A DNA stretch of 47,018 nt, from assembly GCA_030611945.1 (NCBI GenBank), contig JAUWOV010000002.1, forward strand, positions 1 to 47,018. The letters are read 5' to 3'. The notes under the pieces were generated by a model. That model was not told the origin of the DNA. It did no database searches and saw only the letters and a program-made list of their open reading frames with translations. This document shows positions 16,466 through 22,839 of the stretch, one piece after another (position 1 is the first letter of the stretch; each line of letters starts with the position of its first letter). Origin of the DNA: a bacterium. GTDB lineage: Bacteria; JAHJDO01. The translations under genes and the position numbers were made by a program.

Positions 16466-17494
16466 TTACCTGCTTGCTGTTTTTGGCAATTTTAAGTTCA
16501 ATTTGCTTTTGTCATTTTGTCCACTTTTGTGACCATATTGTTTAGAAAGTATCTCAACAGCCTTAACTTTATGCTCTGGTAATGTATGAGTATATCGCAT
16601 GGTCATTTCTATCGTCTTGTGTCTCATAAGTTCTTTTACAGTCACAATGTCAACTCCGTTCTGGACTAATCTCGAACCAAATGTATGTCTTAGATCGTGG
16701 AATCTTATTTTAGGGATTCCCGATTTTTTCACGGCATTATACCAGCCCTTTTTTATATCTGCAATTTTATTATTTTTAAAAGTAAAAATATATTCACTAG
16801 CCTTTTTTAGAGACTTTAGGGCATTGTAAACATCTATGTTCATTGGTATTTTTGCTGATTCTCCAGATTTAGAATCTTGAAGATAGATTGTTTTATCTTT
16901 AAAATCTATATTATTCCATTTTAGATTAAGTAATTCTGACTTTCTCATGCCTGTATTAAGTGCAGTTATTATAATTGGCTCAAGATGTTCAGAAGTATTA
17001 TTAAGCAGCTTTATTTCTTCTTCAGGAGATAGAACCCTTACCTGATTAGCAATCTCTCTATATTGTTTAATTGATTTAGCTGGATTTGAATTGATATATC
17101 CCCATTGGATAGCAATTTGATACATGTGTTTAAGACAAGACATGTTTCTATTTACCGTTGATTTACTTACCCTTTCTAGTCTCTTCAATTTATATTGTTC
17201 AATTTCTCTTGTTGTGACCTGTGATAATTTATTGTGACCAAAAGCAGATAGAAGCCCATTAATACTGTATAATTCCTTTTCCCATGATTTTTTGTTAGCT
17301 TTTGAGTGTTCTGCATACTCTTTGGCAAAATCAGAGAACAGAATATCTTTGATAGGTTTTTTGTATCTGCTTACTTTGCGCTCAGCGAGAAGATCTACGG
17401 CCATGTATTTTTTGGGACCAGCAGGATCACGAATACGTCTACCATTCTGGTAATAATCTATATACCAGATTTGTCCTCTTTTGTAGATTGCCAT
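16466..17494 (-). CDS. int: Phage tyrosine recombinase (integrase)
   Basis: 342 residues. The N-terminal arm-binding region (MAIYKRGQIWYIDYYQNGRR) and a SAM-like core-binding domain precede the catalytic domain. The catalytic Arg lies in TALNTGMRKSELLNLKW, HxxR in RFHDLRHTFGSRLV, the second His in ELMRHKTIEMTM, and the nucleophile is the Tyr of RYTHTLPEHK. It catalyses site-specific integration and excision. It is the last gene of the leftward lysogeny block and reads straight into the tRNA cluster. No good Shine-Dalgarno precedes the ATG. Confidence 0.95.
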   Translation of the reverse strand: MAIYKRGQIWYIDYYQNGRRIRDPAGPKKYMAVDLLAERKVSRYKKPIKDILFSDFAKEYAEHSKANKKSWEKELYSINGLLSAFGHNKLSQVTTREIEQYKLKRLERVSKSTVNRNMSCLKHMYQIAIQWGYINSNPAKSIKQYREIANQVRVLSPEEEIKLLNNTSEHLEPIIITALNTGMRKSELLNLKWNNIDFKDKTIYLQDSKSGESAKIPMNIDVYNALKSLKKASEYIFTFKNNKIADIKKGWYNAVKKSGIPKIRFHDLRHTFGSRLVQNGVDIVTVKELMRHKTIEMTMRYTHTLPEHKVKAVEILSKQYGHKSGQNDKSKLNLKLPKTASR

Positions 17495-17522
17495 TAATTA
17501 TGTGAAATATAATTGGAAAATT

Positions 17523-17825
17523 TTAGGCACTTAAAGGCTGAAGATAACTGTCTATTGTTTTTCTTAGTGGAGCAGATAAGCTGTCTTCTGTATCTTGCAA
17601 TATTTTTTTAATAGTTGTGTTAACTTTTTGTATTCTAATTATTTCAATACCAACAAGCTGCCCACTTTTATCATAATCATAAGACAGAGAACTACCTTTA
17701 CGCAAGGTTTTTACGACTGGATCATTAGAAAACCCAATATATACAGCCTTTGCCAATGTATCCAAAGAGAATGAAACCGGCTTTCTTGTTTTAATGTGTA
17801 ATACCTCTTTTTTTATGCTATTCAT
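17523..17825 (-). CDS. DUF2283-like protein, possible antitoxin
   Basis: 100 residues. The core TLAKAVYIGFS followed by LSYDYDKSGQLVGIEIIRIQ matches the DUF2283 pattern (xxDVLYI... DYDxxGxLVGIEIL). About 35 residues form a charged C-terminal extension. It overlaps the upstream DUF4258-like gene by 8 nt, so the two are translationally coupled. DUF4258/DUF2283 pairs are known as putative type II toxin-antitoxin pairs, hence the antitoxin guess; there is no direct evidence of activity. Confidence 0.6.
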   Translation of the reverse strand: MNSIKKEVLHIKTRKPVSFSLDTLAKAVYIGFSNDPVVKTLRKGSSLSYDYDKSGQLVGIEIIRIQKVNTTIKKILQDTEDSLSAPLRKTIDSYLQPLSA

Positions 17826-18054
17826 CTGACCACCCCACTGTTATTATTATTATAAGATTATTTTTCTTACGTTCAACTACTATATAATTTTCTCTATTGT
17901 CAACTCTTCTTCTAAGTTCCTGAGTATTATCTTTTTTTATGGATGATGTATATGTCGGATGGTCAACGGTTTTTCTTATATCTTCCCGGCTCACATTTCT
18001 TTTAACCATCCTTTCTTGAGCGTGTCTAGTTAAAATTATTTTTTTCTTTGCCAC
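17818..18054 (-). CDS. DUF4258-like protein, possible RelE-like toxin
   Basis: 78 residues, GTG start with GAGGGG close upstream. LTRHAQERMVKRNVSREDI at the N-terminus is the DUF4258 hallmark (RHAxERMxxRxIxxxDI), and the C-terminus NYIVVERKKNNLIIIITVGW forms the final strands of a RelE-type fold. Its small size and basic charge suit an RNA-binding toxin. It is coupled to the DUF2283-like gene and lies among lysogeny genes, where stabilising modules are usual. Toxicity is inferred only. Confidence 0.6.
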   Translation of the reverse strand: MAKKKIILTRHAQERMVKRNVSREDIRKTVDHPTYTSSIKKDNTQELRRRVDNRENYIVVERKKNNLIIIITVGWSDE

Positions 18055-18104
18055 AGTCCCCTCTTATTCTCTCTCGCTTCTTTTTCGTATTTCCCGAACT
18101 GTTT

Positions 18105-18527
18105 TTACCATCTGTATGTAGGTTTAAAACCCATTGATTGGTGTCTACGCCCGATCAATTTTAACATTGGTCCAACTTTAGTCGCTCCGTATTCATTTTG
18201 AAGCGTAGCTCTAACTACAATAGCAGATATGTACCATCTTCGTTTACGTGTAGTCCGTTGCATATAATTAAATCCCGTTGTTTTAAATTCAGCATAAATG
18301 TTATTCCCGTGCTCATCCCATAAAGTTGCACAATAAATTCCCTTATCTACCTGAGATATATCTGTTGCATAATTGAATTCAATTCTTATTATTTCGTTTT
18401 CATAATCTGCCCAACTTAAATTAAGTTCTGAGATAGTCATTCTTATTTCTCTACTTCCCGCAGAGACATTTACTCCACAAAATAAAATTAAGAAGCATAT
18501 GAGTAATAATGTTTTAATTTTTACCAC
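18105..18527 (-). CDS. Small exported protein of unknown function in the lysogeny block
   Basis: 140 residues, not recognised. The N-terminus is a clear Sec signal peptide: a KIK start, the hydrophobic core TLLLICFLILFCGVNV, and a likely SAG/S cleavage near residue 23. The mature part is beta-rich with two cysteines (CATLWDEHGNN region has one). The GTG start overlaps the repressor stop by 7 nt with AAGGA upstream. Co-transcription with the repressor means it should be made in the lysogen, so a lysogenic-conversion or superinfection-exclusion role is possible. Confidence 0.65.
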   Translation of the reverse strand: MVKIKTLLLICFLILFCGVNVSAGSREIRMTISELNLSWADYENEIIRIEFNYATDISQVDKGIYCATLWDEHGNNIYAEFKTTGFNYMQRTTRKRRWYISAIVVRATLQNEYGATKVGPMLKLIGRRHQSMGFKPTYRW

Positions 18528-19222
18528 TTTGTCCTTTTCCCACTAATTCTGTAAACAGTGATATTATTTTTAACTATAATAGGCTCATATTTAGGATTTA
18601 GGGGATGTAAGATAATCTGACTATCGCTCTTGTAAAATTTTTTAACTGTAACTCCTTTGCTGTCATCTCTAGCAAGAACTATATCTCCGCTCTCAACATC
18701 CATAGAGGGTTCTACGAGTAGCAAATCTCCCGAATTTATACTCCTTTTGTCATCTATGCTTCCTGTCATGCTATCTCCATTTGCTTTAACAAAGAAGGCA
18801 TGAGGGTCTTTTGTGTCTGAATACTCATAAGAATCGGCATTACCAACAGGATAGTCCAAATCAGTAAGATCTTCCCATTTACCACAACTAGCATAATTTA
18901 TTACGGGGATTGCATGTTCTTTAAGATATATTTTATCTTTTTCGGGAACGATGTTCTCATTTAATTCAGAGGGAAGTTTATATAGATGTTTATCTTCCTC
19001 TGGAGCCCTGGCTCTATGTGCAAGAATTATTAACCTGCTTCTATCAATTCCTAATGTCTTAGATAATTTAGAAAGTGTATCTAACGACTTATTAGGGTCA
19101 GGAATAAAATCTGTAGACAATTGTCGCAAATATTCTGCCGAAATTCCAATTTTCTTAGAGGCAGCTTTTCTAGAAGGAAAAATTTCTATGGCTTGCTTAA
19201 TTTCATCGCCAAATTGGGACAT
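18521..19222 (-). CDS. CI/LexA-like phage repressor with S24 autoprotease domain
   Basis: About 233 residues. The N-terminal HTH spans AASKKIGISAEYLRQLS. The C-terminal half is an S24 peptidase: an ASCG site near residue 105 (probable Cys-Gly cleavage), the catalytic Ser in KANGDSMTG, the catalytic Lys in VTVKKFY, and GDIVLARDD. Such repressors hold the lytic promoter off and self-cleave when RecA is activated. ATG 19222 has AGGAG at 7 nt; GTG 19228 is too close to that site. The divergent promoter and palindrome at 19303-19331 are its probable target. Confidence 0.9.
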   Translation of the reverse strand: MSQFGDEIKQAIEIFPSRKAASKKIGISAEYLRQLSTDFIPDPNKSLDTLSKLSKTLGIDRSRLIILAHRARAPEEDKHLYKLPSELNENIVPEKDKIYLKEHAIPVINYASCGKWEDLTDLDYPVGNADSYEYSDTKDPHAFFVKANGDSMTGSIDDKRSINSGDLLLVEPSMDVESGDIVLARDDSKGVTVKKFYKSDSQIILHPLNPKYEPIIVKNNITVYRISGKRTKW

Positions 19223-19243
19223 ATTCACACTCCTTTATGTTTT

Positions 19244-19272
19244 ATTATATGCGTGTTTTATGTGAAATAAAA
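19244..19272 (-). promoter_or_regulatory. Probable repressor promoter (leftward)
   Basis: On the - strand the -10 is TATAAT (19244-19249). No good -35 lies 17 nt upstream (TTTTAT at 19267-19272), so the promoter may need activation, as lambda pRM does. Two partial direct copies of TGTTTTAT lie across it and could be operator half-sites. It is 22 nt upstream of the repressor ATG. Confidence 0.5.
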
Positions 19273-19302
19273 GGGAAAAATTAAAAAAAATTAAATATTT
19301 AC

Positions 19303-19331
19303 TTGACAAACAAATATCCTTTTGTCATAAT
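19303..19331 (+). promoter_or_regulatory. Early rightward promoter
   Basis: TTGACA (19303-19308), a 17-nt spacer, and CATAAT (19326-19331) make a near-consensus sigma70 promoter. Predicted transcription starts about 19338-19340, at the ATG at 19340, so the first message may be leaderless. The spacer is filled by the operator palindrome. Confidence 0.8.
19304..19327. promoter_or_regulatory. Probable repressor operator
   Basis: TGACAAA (19304-19310) and TTTGTCA (19321-19327) are a perfect 7-bp inverted repeat separated by 10 nt, occupying the -35 to -10 interval of the early promoter. This arrangement lets the S24 repressor block polymerase. Binding is inferred from position. Confidence 0.65.
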
Positions 19332-19339
19332 TGCCTATC

Positions 19340-19609
19340 ATGGAAATTAAAAACACAGTAGAAGTTGAAACTTACATGACGATCAATGGCTTGTCAGAAT
19401 ACATAAAACTCGCCACAGGCACTATATATAACAAGATTGCTCGCAATGAAATCCCCTACTTCAAAATTGGAGGCGCAGTCAGATTTAAAAAATCCGAGAT
19501 TGATAATTGGGTAAAAGTTTTGAGACCAAAAAATTTTAATCAAGAAAACAAACAAATGTCTATCGTTGATGATAGTAATCAACCAAAGGAGAAAGAATGC
19601 AAATATTAA
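19340..19609 (+). CDS. Excisionase/MerR-like helix-turn-helix protein
   Basis: About 89 residues from ATG 19340 (or 77 from ATG 19376). The HTH_17-type domain is MTINGLSEYIKLATGTIYNK followed by IARNEIPYFKIGGAVRFKK and SEIDNWV. First gene of the early operon, so it is either a Cro-like regulator or an excisionase partner for the integrase. There is no Shine-Dalgarno before 19340; with the predicted start point at about 19338-19340 it may be translated leaderless. The tail is acidic and Gln-rich. Confidence 0.8.
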   Translation: MEIKNTVEVETYMTINGLSEYIKLATGTIYNKIARNEIPYFKIGGAVRFKKSEIDNWVKVLRPKNFNQENKQMSIVDDSNQPKEKECKY

Positions 19610-19710
19610 TAATTCTAAATATCATCATGTTGATTCTGAATACCGCAGTTTTTTTTACCACTATTTCCCTGATGCAAATCGTAATTCGAAAATACAGAGA
19701 ATTTAAATAA
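19597..19710 (+). CDS. Single-pass membrane micropeptide (37 aa)
   Basis: ATG 19597 is preceded by AAAGGAG at 7 nt; TAA at 19708. The peptide MQILIILNIIMLILNTAVFF... is one long hydrophobic helix ending in the basic IRKYREFK. It overlaps the HTH gene by 13 nt and is coupled to the next gene by TAATG. Function unknown; small early membrane proteins in phages often alter host envelope or exclude rivals. Confidence 0.6.
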   Translation: MQILIILNIIMLILNTAVFFTTISLMQIVIRKYREFK

Positions 19711-19907
19711 TGGGAGCAGAAATAAAGACTATATTGTTGTTTTTCCAGATAAATTGTTTTGTCTTGCTTATTCAATACTTCATAACTGAAGTAATGCTCG
19801 CTCGCTATTATCGCATTATAGATAGCTCGTTAGAAATTTTAAAGAATCTGCCATTAAAGAGACGAAAATTTTTGGTCAAAAAATTAATGAAATCAAAGAA
19901 ACAATGA
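19710..19907 (+). CDS. Small membrane protein with basic tail
   Basis: 65 residues, not recognised. One hydrophobic segment (TILLFFQINCFVLLIQYFI) is followed by a lysine/arginine-rich cytoplasmic-type tail ending RRKFLVKKLMKSKKQ. The start is in a TAATG overlap with the preceding micropeptide. Its 3' end overlaps the end of the antisense gene at 19876-20088 by 32 nt. Confidence 0.55.
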   Translation: MGAEIKTILLFFQINCFVLLIQYFITEVMLARYYRIIDSSLEILKNLPLKRRKFLVKKLMKSKKQ

Positions 19908-20088
19908 GAGAAACAAGAGCTACAAATATTGCTATCCAAGATCGTGAAGAAGTTTTTTTGTTTTCTCTTTTTCTTATTCTTTCTAACTCTTGGGCAGCCG
20001 CAATATGTATTTCACTCCATTTTTCGTTTTTGTGCGTAATCCTAATTAATTCATCATCTTTCTTTTCAGAGATATCTATATTACCCAT
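19876..20088 (-). CDS. Tail-anchored small protein encoded antisense within the early operon
   Basis: 70 residues beginning MGNIDISEKKDDELIRITHK. A charged helix (IHIAAAQELERIRKREN) is followed by a C-terminal membrane anchor (SWIAIFVALVSLIVSLISLIF). This layout is more protein-like than the overlapping + strand frame (19904-20140), which gives a low-quality hydrophobic string. The Shine-Dalgarno is weak. Lying against the early operon, it would be expressed in the lysogen if it has its own promoter. Confidence 0.5.
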   Translation of the reverse strand: MGNIDISEKKDDELIRITHKNEKWSEIHIAAAQELERIRKRENKKTSSRSWIAIFVALVSLIVSLISLIF

Positions 20089-20143
20089 ATTTATTATTTT
20101 ACCACAAAACAGCAACCAATCAAAAAAGGAGAATAAATAGGCT

Positions 20144-20344
20144 ATGAGCAATTTATCGTCTTCAAGTGCAGGACTCGGATTTACAGGACTGCTAACAATT
20201 GTGTTTATAACTTTAAAGCTGTTAGGAAAAATTAACTGGTCTTGGTGGTGGGTGTTATCACCACTCTGGATTGGTGCTGTCCTTTCTATTGTTCTGCTTG
20301 CGCTAATTCTTGGTATAGCCATTTTGACTACTAAAGAAAAGTGA
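20144..20344 (+). CDS. Small phage membrane protein, transmembrane Fragile-X-F type
   Basis: 66 residues with AAAAGGAG well placed upstream. The core GLLTIVFITLKLLGKINWSW followed by WVLSPLWIGA matches the short phage proteins named transmembrane Fragile-X-F (TMEM185A-like), with two hydrophobic helices and a Trp-rich turn. Role unknown; the family is frequent among small early phage genes. Confidence 0.65.
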   Translation: MSNLSSSSAGLGFTGLLTIVFITLKLLGKINWSWWWVLSPLWIGAVLSIVLLALILGIAILTTKEK

Positions 20345-20354
20345 GGAATAGCTT

Positions 20355-20729
20355 ATGGACAATCTAATGACGATAGACGAATTATCGGAATACTCGCATA
20401 TACCAAAACTAACCATCTATGACTGGACTCATAAGAAAGAAAAGACAGGGATACCATTTTATAAACCAGACCATCCTTTTCGTAATTCCCATAATTATAT
20501 TTTTGAGCATCGTCTTGTGATTGAGAAGCAAATAGATAGATATCTACAAGCTGGAGAACCTGTTCATCACATCAATAAAATTAGAAATGATAATCGGCCA
20601 GAGAATCTAATGGCATTTATCAGCGATTCTGCGCATCAAAGATTTGAAAAAGGTGGAAAATATTCTCAAATAGAAATTATTTTTGATGGGAGAAAACAAA
20701 CAAACAAAATGGGAGGTGGAAAGAAATGA
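20355..20729 (+). CDS. HTH-HNH endonuclease chimera
   Basis: 124 residues. Residues ~5-36 are an excisionase-like HTH (MTIDELSEYSHIPKLTIYDW). Residues ~45-95 are an HNH nuclease: NYIFEHRLVIEKQ, then GEPVHHINKIRNDNRPENL with the HH pair and the N of the fold. Such HNH proteins are often homing or nicking enzymes of phages. The HTH half closely resembles that of the gene at 19340. The end overlaps the next gene by 4 nt (ATGA). Confidence 0.82.
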   Translation: MDNLMTIDELSEYSHIPKLTIYDWTHKKEKTGIPFYKPDHPFRNSHNYIFEHRLVIEKQIDRYLQAGEPVHHINKIRNDNRPENLMAFISDSAHQRFEKGGKYSQIEIIFDGRKQTNKMGGGKK

Positions 20730-20980
20730 TGGAAAGATTCGGACACTTAATAATCTGGCTGGTATTTAGCGGGATAGCAATCTGGATACCATTCAGAGCT
20801 ATGGCTAAAGGTCCCGGGAAAGAAAGCAAGGATCAGAGCGAAGAAATAAACAGTGAAATAAGAGAGGAAAGAGGAAATGAAGTGGAAAGAGATACTTACG
20901 AAGATGACTGCTTGAGAGAAGAACATGAGTATTTAGCCCGTGTTGACGAGCATATCTTGAGACAAAACGACCAAATATAA
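20726..20980 (+). CDS. Small membrane-anchored coiled-coil protein
   Basis: 84 residues. One N-terminal membrane helix (HLIIWLVFSGIAIWIPF) is followed by a highly charged Glu/Arg/Lys helix up to the C-terminus. Not recognised. It is coupled to the HNH gene through ATGA. Confidence 0.6.
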   Translation: MMERFGHLIIWLVFSGIAIWIPFRAMAKGPGKESKDQSEEINSEIREERGNEVERDTYEDDCLREEHEYLARVDEHILRQNDQI

Positions 20981-21004
20981 TAATAACAAAAAAGGAGAAG
21001 GAGA

Positions 21005-21847
21005 ATGGGAAACGAAATCATGAAGGTAGAGCAAGGACAGGACACAGATATTATAGGTTCGGAGAAGGATATTGATTTCATCGTAGCGCAGGCAGAGAAA
21101 CAGATTGAGACATTGAAGAAAGTATTGGGTATAGCGATAAAAAGAACATCAGCATTGGATTGGATAGATCAAAGTGGCAAACCTTATTTAACAGCATCAG
21201 GAGCGGAAAAACTTATGCCATTATTTGGGGTGAGTGTTACAGGGACGAAATTAGAAAAACTTCAATCAGAAGATGATAAGGGTGGTTTGTATATCTATAA
21301 GGCAACGGGGGTATTTAGTTGGAAAGGTGGGAGTATTGAGGCACTTGGATCTTGCAGTTCCAGAGATAAATTCTTTGCGTATGACAGCAATTCAGGAGAA
21401 TTCAAAGCATTATCTCAGGTAGATGAGACGAACATTATGAAGGCTGCTTATTCCAATCTTATGGTCAGAGGCATAACTCAATTACTTGGCATTAGGAACT
21501 TAACTTGGGAACAACTAGGCGAATTTGGAGTTGATAAAGGCAAAGTTCAGAAAGTTGTTTATGGTAAAGGCAAAAAAGAAGCCACAGAAGACGAAAAGGT
21601 AAAGCAAGAAAAATTGAAGGACATGATATTGCAGATGGCTTACGGAAAGACTAAAGACGCAGCAACATATTTGGCAGCCATTACACAGTTTAAAGGCAGG
21701 GATGGCAAGATGGTTAAAGGTGTAGAAAGACCGGTCTTTCTCACAGGTCAACGATTAGCAATAGCATATTCTAAAGCAGAGAAAGATTATAAAGAATTTC
21801 AGCAGACTACAGGTGCGGGGCAGAAAGAAAAAGGAGAGGATAAATAA
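21005..21847 (+). CDS. Phage recombination-associated protein (possible ssDNA-annealing protein)
   Basis: 280 residues with GGAGAAGGAGA upstream. No catalytic motif recognised. A globular region with YLTASGAEKLMPLFGVSVTG, a beta-rich middle and TNIMKAAYSNLMVRGITQLL is followed by a Lys/Glu-rich linker and a C-terminal helical part. It is followed directly by a RecB/Cas4-like nuclease and a RecF/SbcC-like ATPase, the place where phages usually keep a RecT/Rad52-type annealing protein. That role is inferred from position, not from motif. Confidence 0.5.
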   Translation: MGNEIMKVEQGQDTDIIGSEKDIDFIVAQAEKQIETLKKVLGIAIKRTSALDWIDQSGKPYLTASGAEKLMPLFGVSVTGTKLEKLQSEDDKGGLYIYKATGVFSWKGGSIEALGSCSSRDKFFAYDSNSGEFKALSQVDETNIMKAAYSNLMVRGITQLLGIRNLTWEQLGEFGVDKGKVQKVVYGKGKKEATEDEKVKQEKLKDMILQMAYGKTKDAATYLAAITQFKGRDGKMVKGVERPVFLTGQRLAIAYSKAEKDYKEFQQTTGAGQKEKGEDK

Positions 21848-22827
21848 TGCTAAAAATAAAGGACTATAACGAACTAGGTGATGTGGTAAAGGGGAAGATA
21901 TTAGATGATGTAAAAAGCAGAATAAATATTTATCCATGTCATAGCAATAGAGCCAGCCAACTTTCCGACCCATGCCTGAGAAAATTGGTGTATTACAGAA
22001 CACGCTGGCAGGAAGCAGAACTGCATGACGTTGATTTGCAAAAGATTTTTGACGAAGGGAATTATCAAGAACAGATAGTTATCAGGGAATTAGCAGAAGC
22101 TGGGATTGCTTTAGAGCAGCAGCAGAGACCATTTGAATGGAAAGAATATCAAATCACTGGACACATTGATGGAATGTTGCCGGTAATCATTGAAGGTGGT
22201 AATGATTTTACAACAATCCCGGTTGAAATTAAGTCAATGTCTCCGAACATCTGGCGAAATATGCACAGCATAAAAGACCTTGAGAAATATCCTTGGACAG
22301 CAAAATATATTGGGCAGGTGGTTTTGTATATGTTAATGGGAAATGCTGAGCATAGCTTGCTTATACTGAAAAACAAGACAAGTGGTCAGTTTAAGATGTT
22401 TGTTATTAATCTTAATGATTGGCTTGATTTAAAAGAGGAATTACTCCAGAAAGCAGAGGCAATAAACAAGCATATCAAAGAGAATACATTGCCTGATTTT
22501 TGCGATGATCCTGAACACTGCCTAAGATGTCAATTCAGGCATATATGTCTACCTGACATGAAAGCAAGTCCGGGTGTTAATTTCATAGATAAACCTGAAC
22601 TTGAGGCAAAGTTAAAAAGGTTGGATGAGATAAAAGAATCGGTCAAAGAATTCAATCAGCTTGATAAAGAAGTCAAAGAGGAAATCAAAGAGCAAGAGAA
22701 TCTTTGTGTCGGTGATTACCTAATATCAGGCAAATGGATAGTGGTGAATAAGAAAGAGCAGCCGGCAAAAGAGGCAAGTTCTTATAAGTACTGGAAATCC
22801 AAGATAGTTAATTTAATCAAAAAATAG
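21847..22827 (+). CDS. PD-(D/E)XK exonuclease with Cas4/AddB-like Fe-S cysteines
   Basis: 326 residues. Nuclease motifs are the Asp in ITGHIDGM and PVEIKSMSP (ExK), as in the RecB/Cas4 superfamily. Four cysteines suit a 4Fe-4S cluster: one near the N-terminus (SDPCLRKLVYYR) and three in CLRCQFRHIC (CxxC-x5-C), preceded by CDDPEHC. The C-terminal ~90 residues form a helical extension. Likely processes DNA ends for phage recombination. The start overlaps the previous stop (TAATG). Confidence 0.83.
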   Translation: MLKIKDYNELGDVVKGKILDDVKSRINIYPCHSNRASQLSDPCLRKLVYYRTRWQEAELHDVDLQKIFDEGNYQEQIVIRELAEAGIALEQQQRPFEWKEYQITGHIDGMLPVIIEGGNDFTTIPVEIKSMSPNIWRNMHSIKDLEKYPWTAKYIGQVVLYMLMGNAEHSLLILKNKTSGQFKMFVINLNDWLDLKEELLQKAEAINKHIKENTLPDFCDDPEHCLRCQFRHICLPDMKASPGVNFIDKPELEAKLKRLDEIKESVKEFNQLDKEVKEEIKEQENLCVGDYLISGKWIVVNKKEQPAKEASSYKYWKSKIVNLIKK

Positions 22828-22839
22828 GAGGAAGGGGTT

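Noticed and set aside
19904-20140. Plus-strand hydrophobic frame
   Set aside because: Low-quality composition; the opposite strand gives a better organised tail-anchored protein. It cannot be fully excluded because of the ATGA overlap with the preceding gene.
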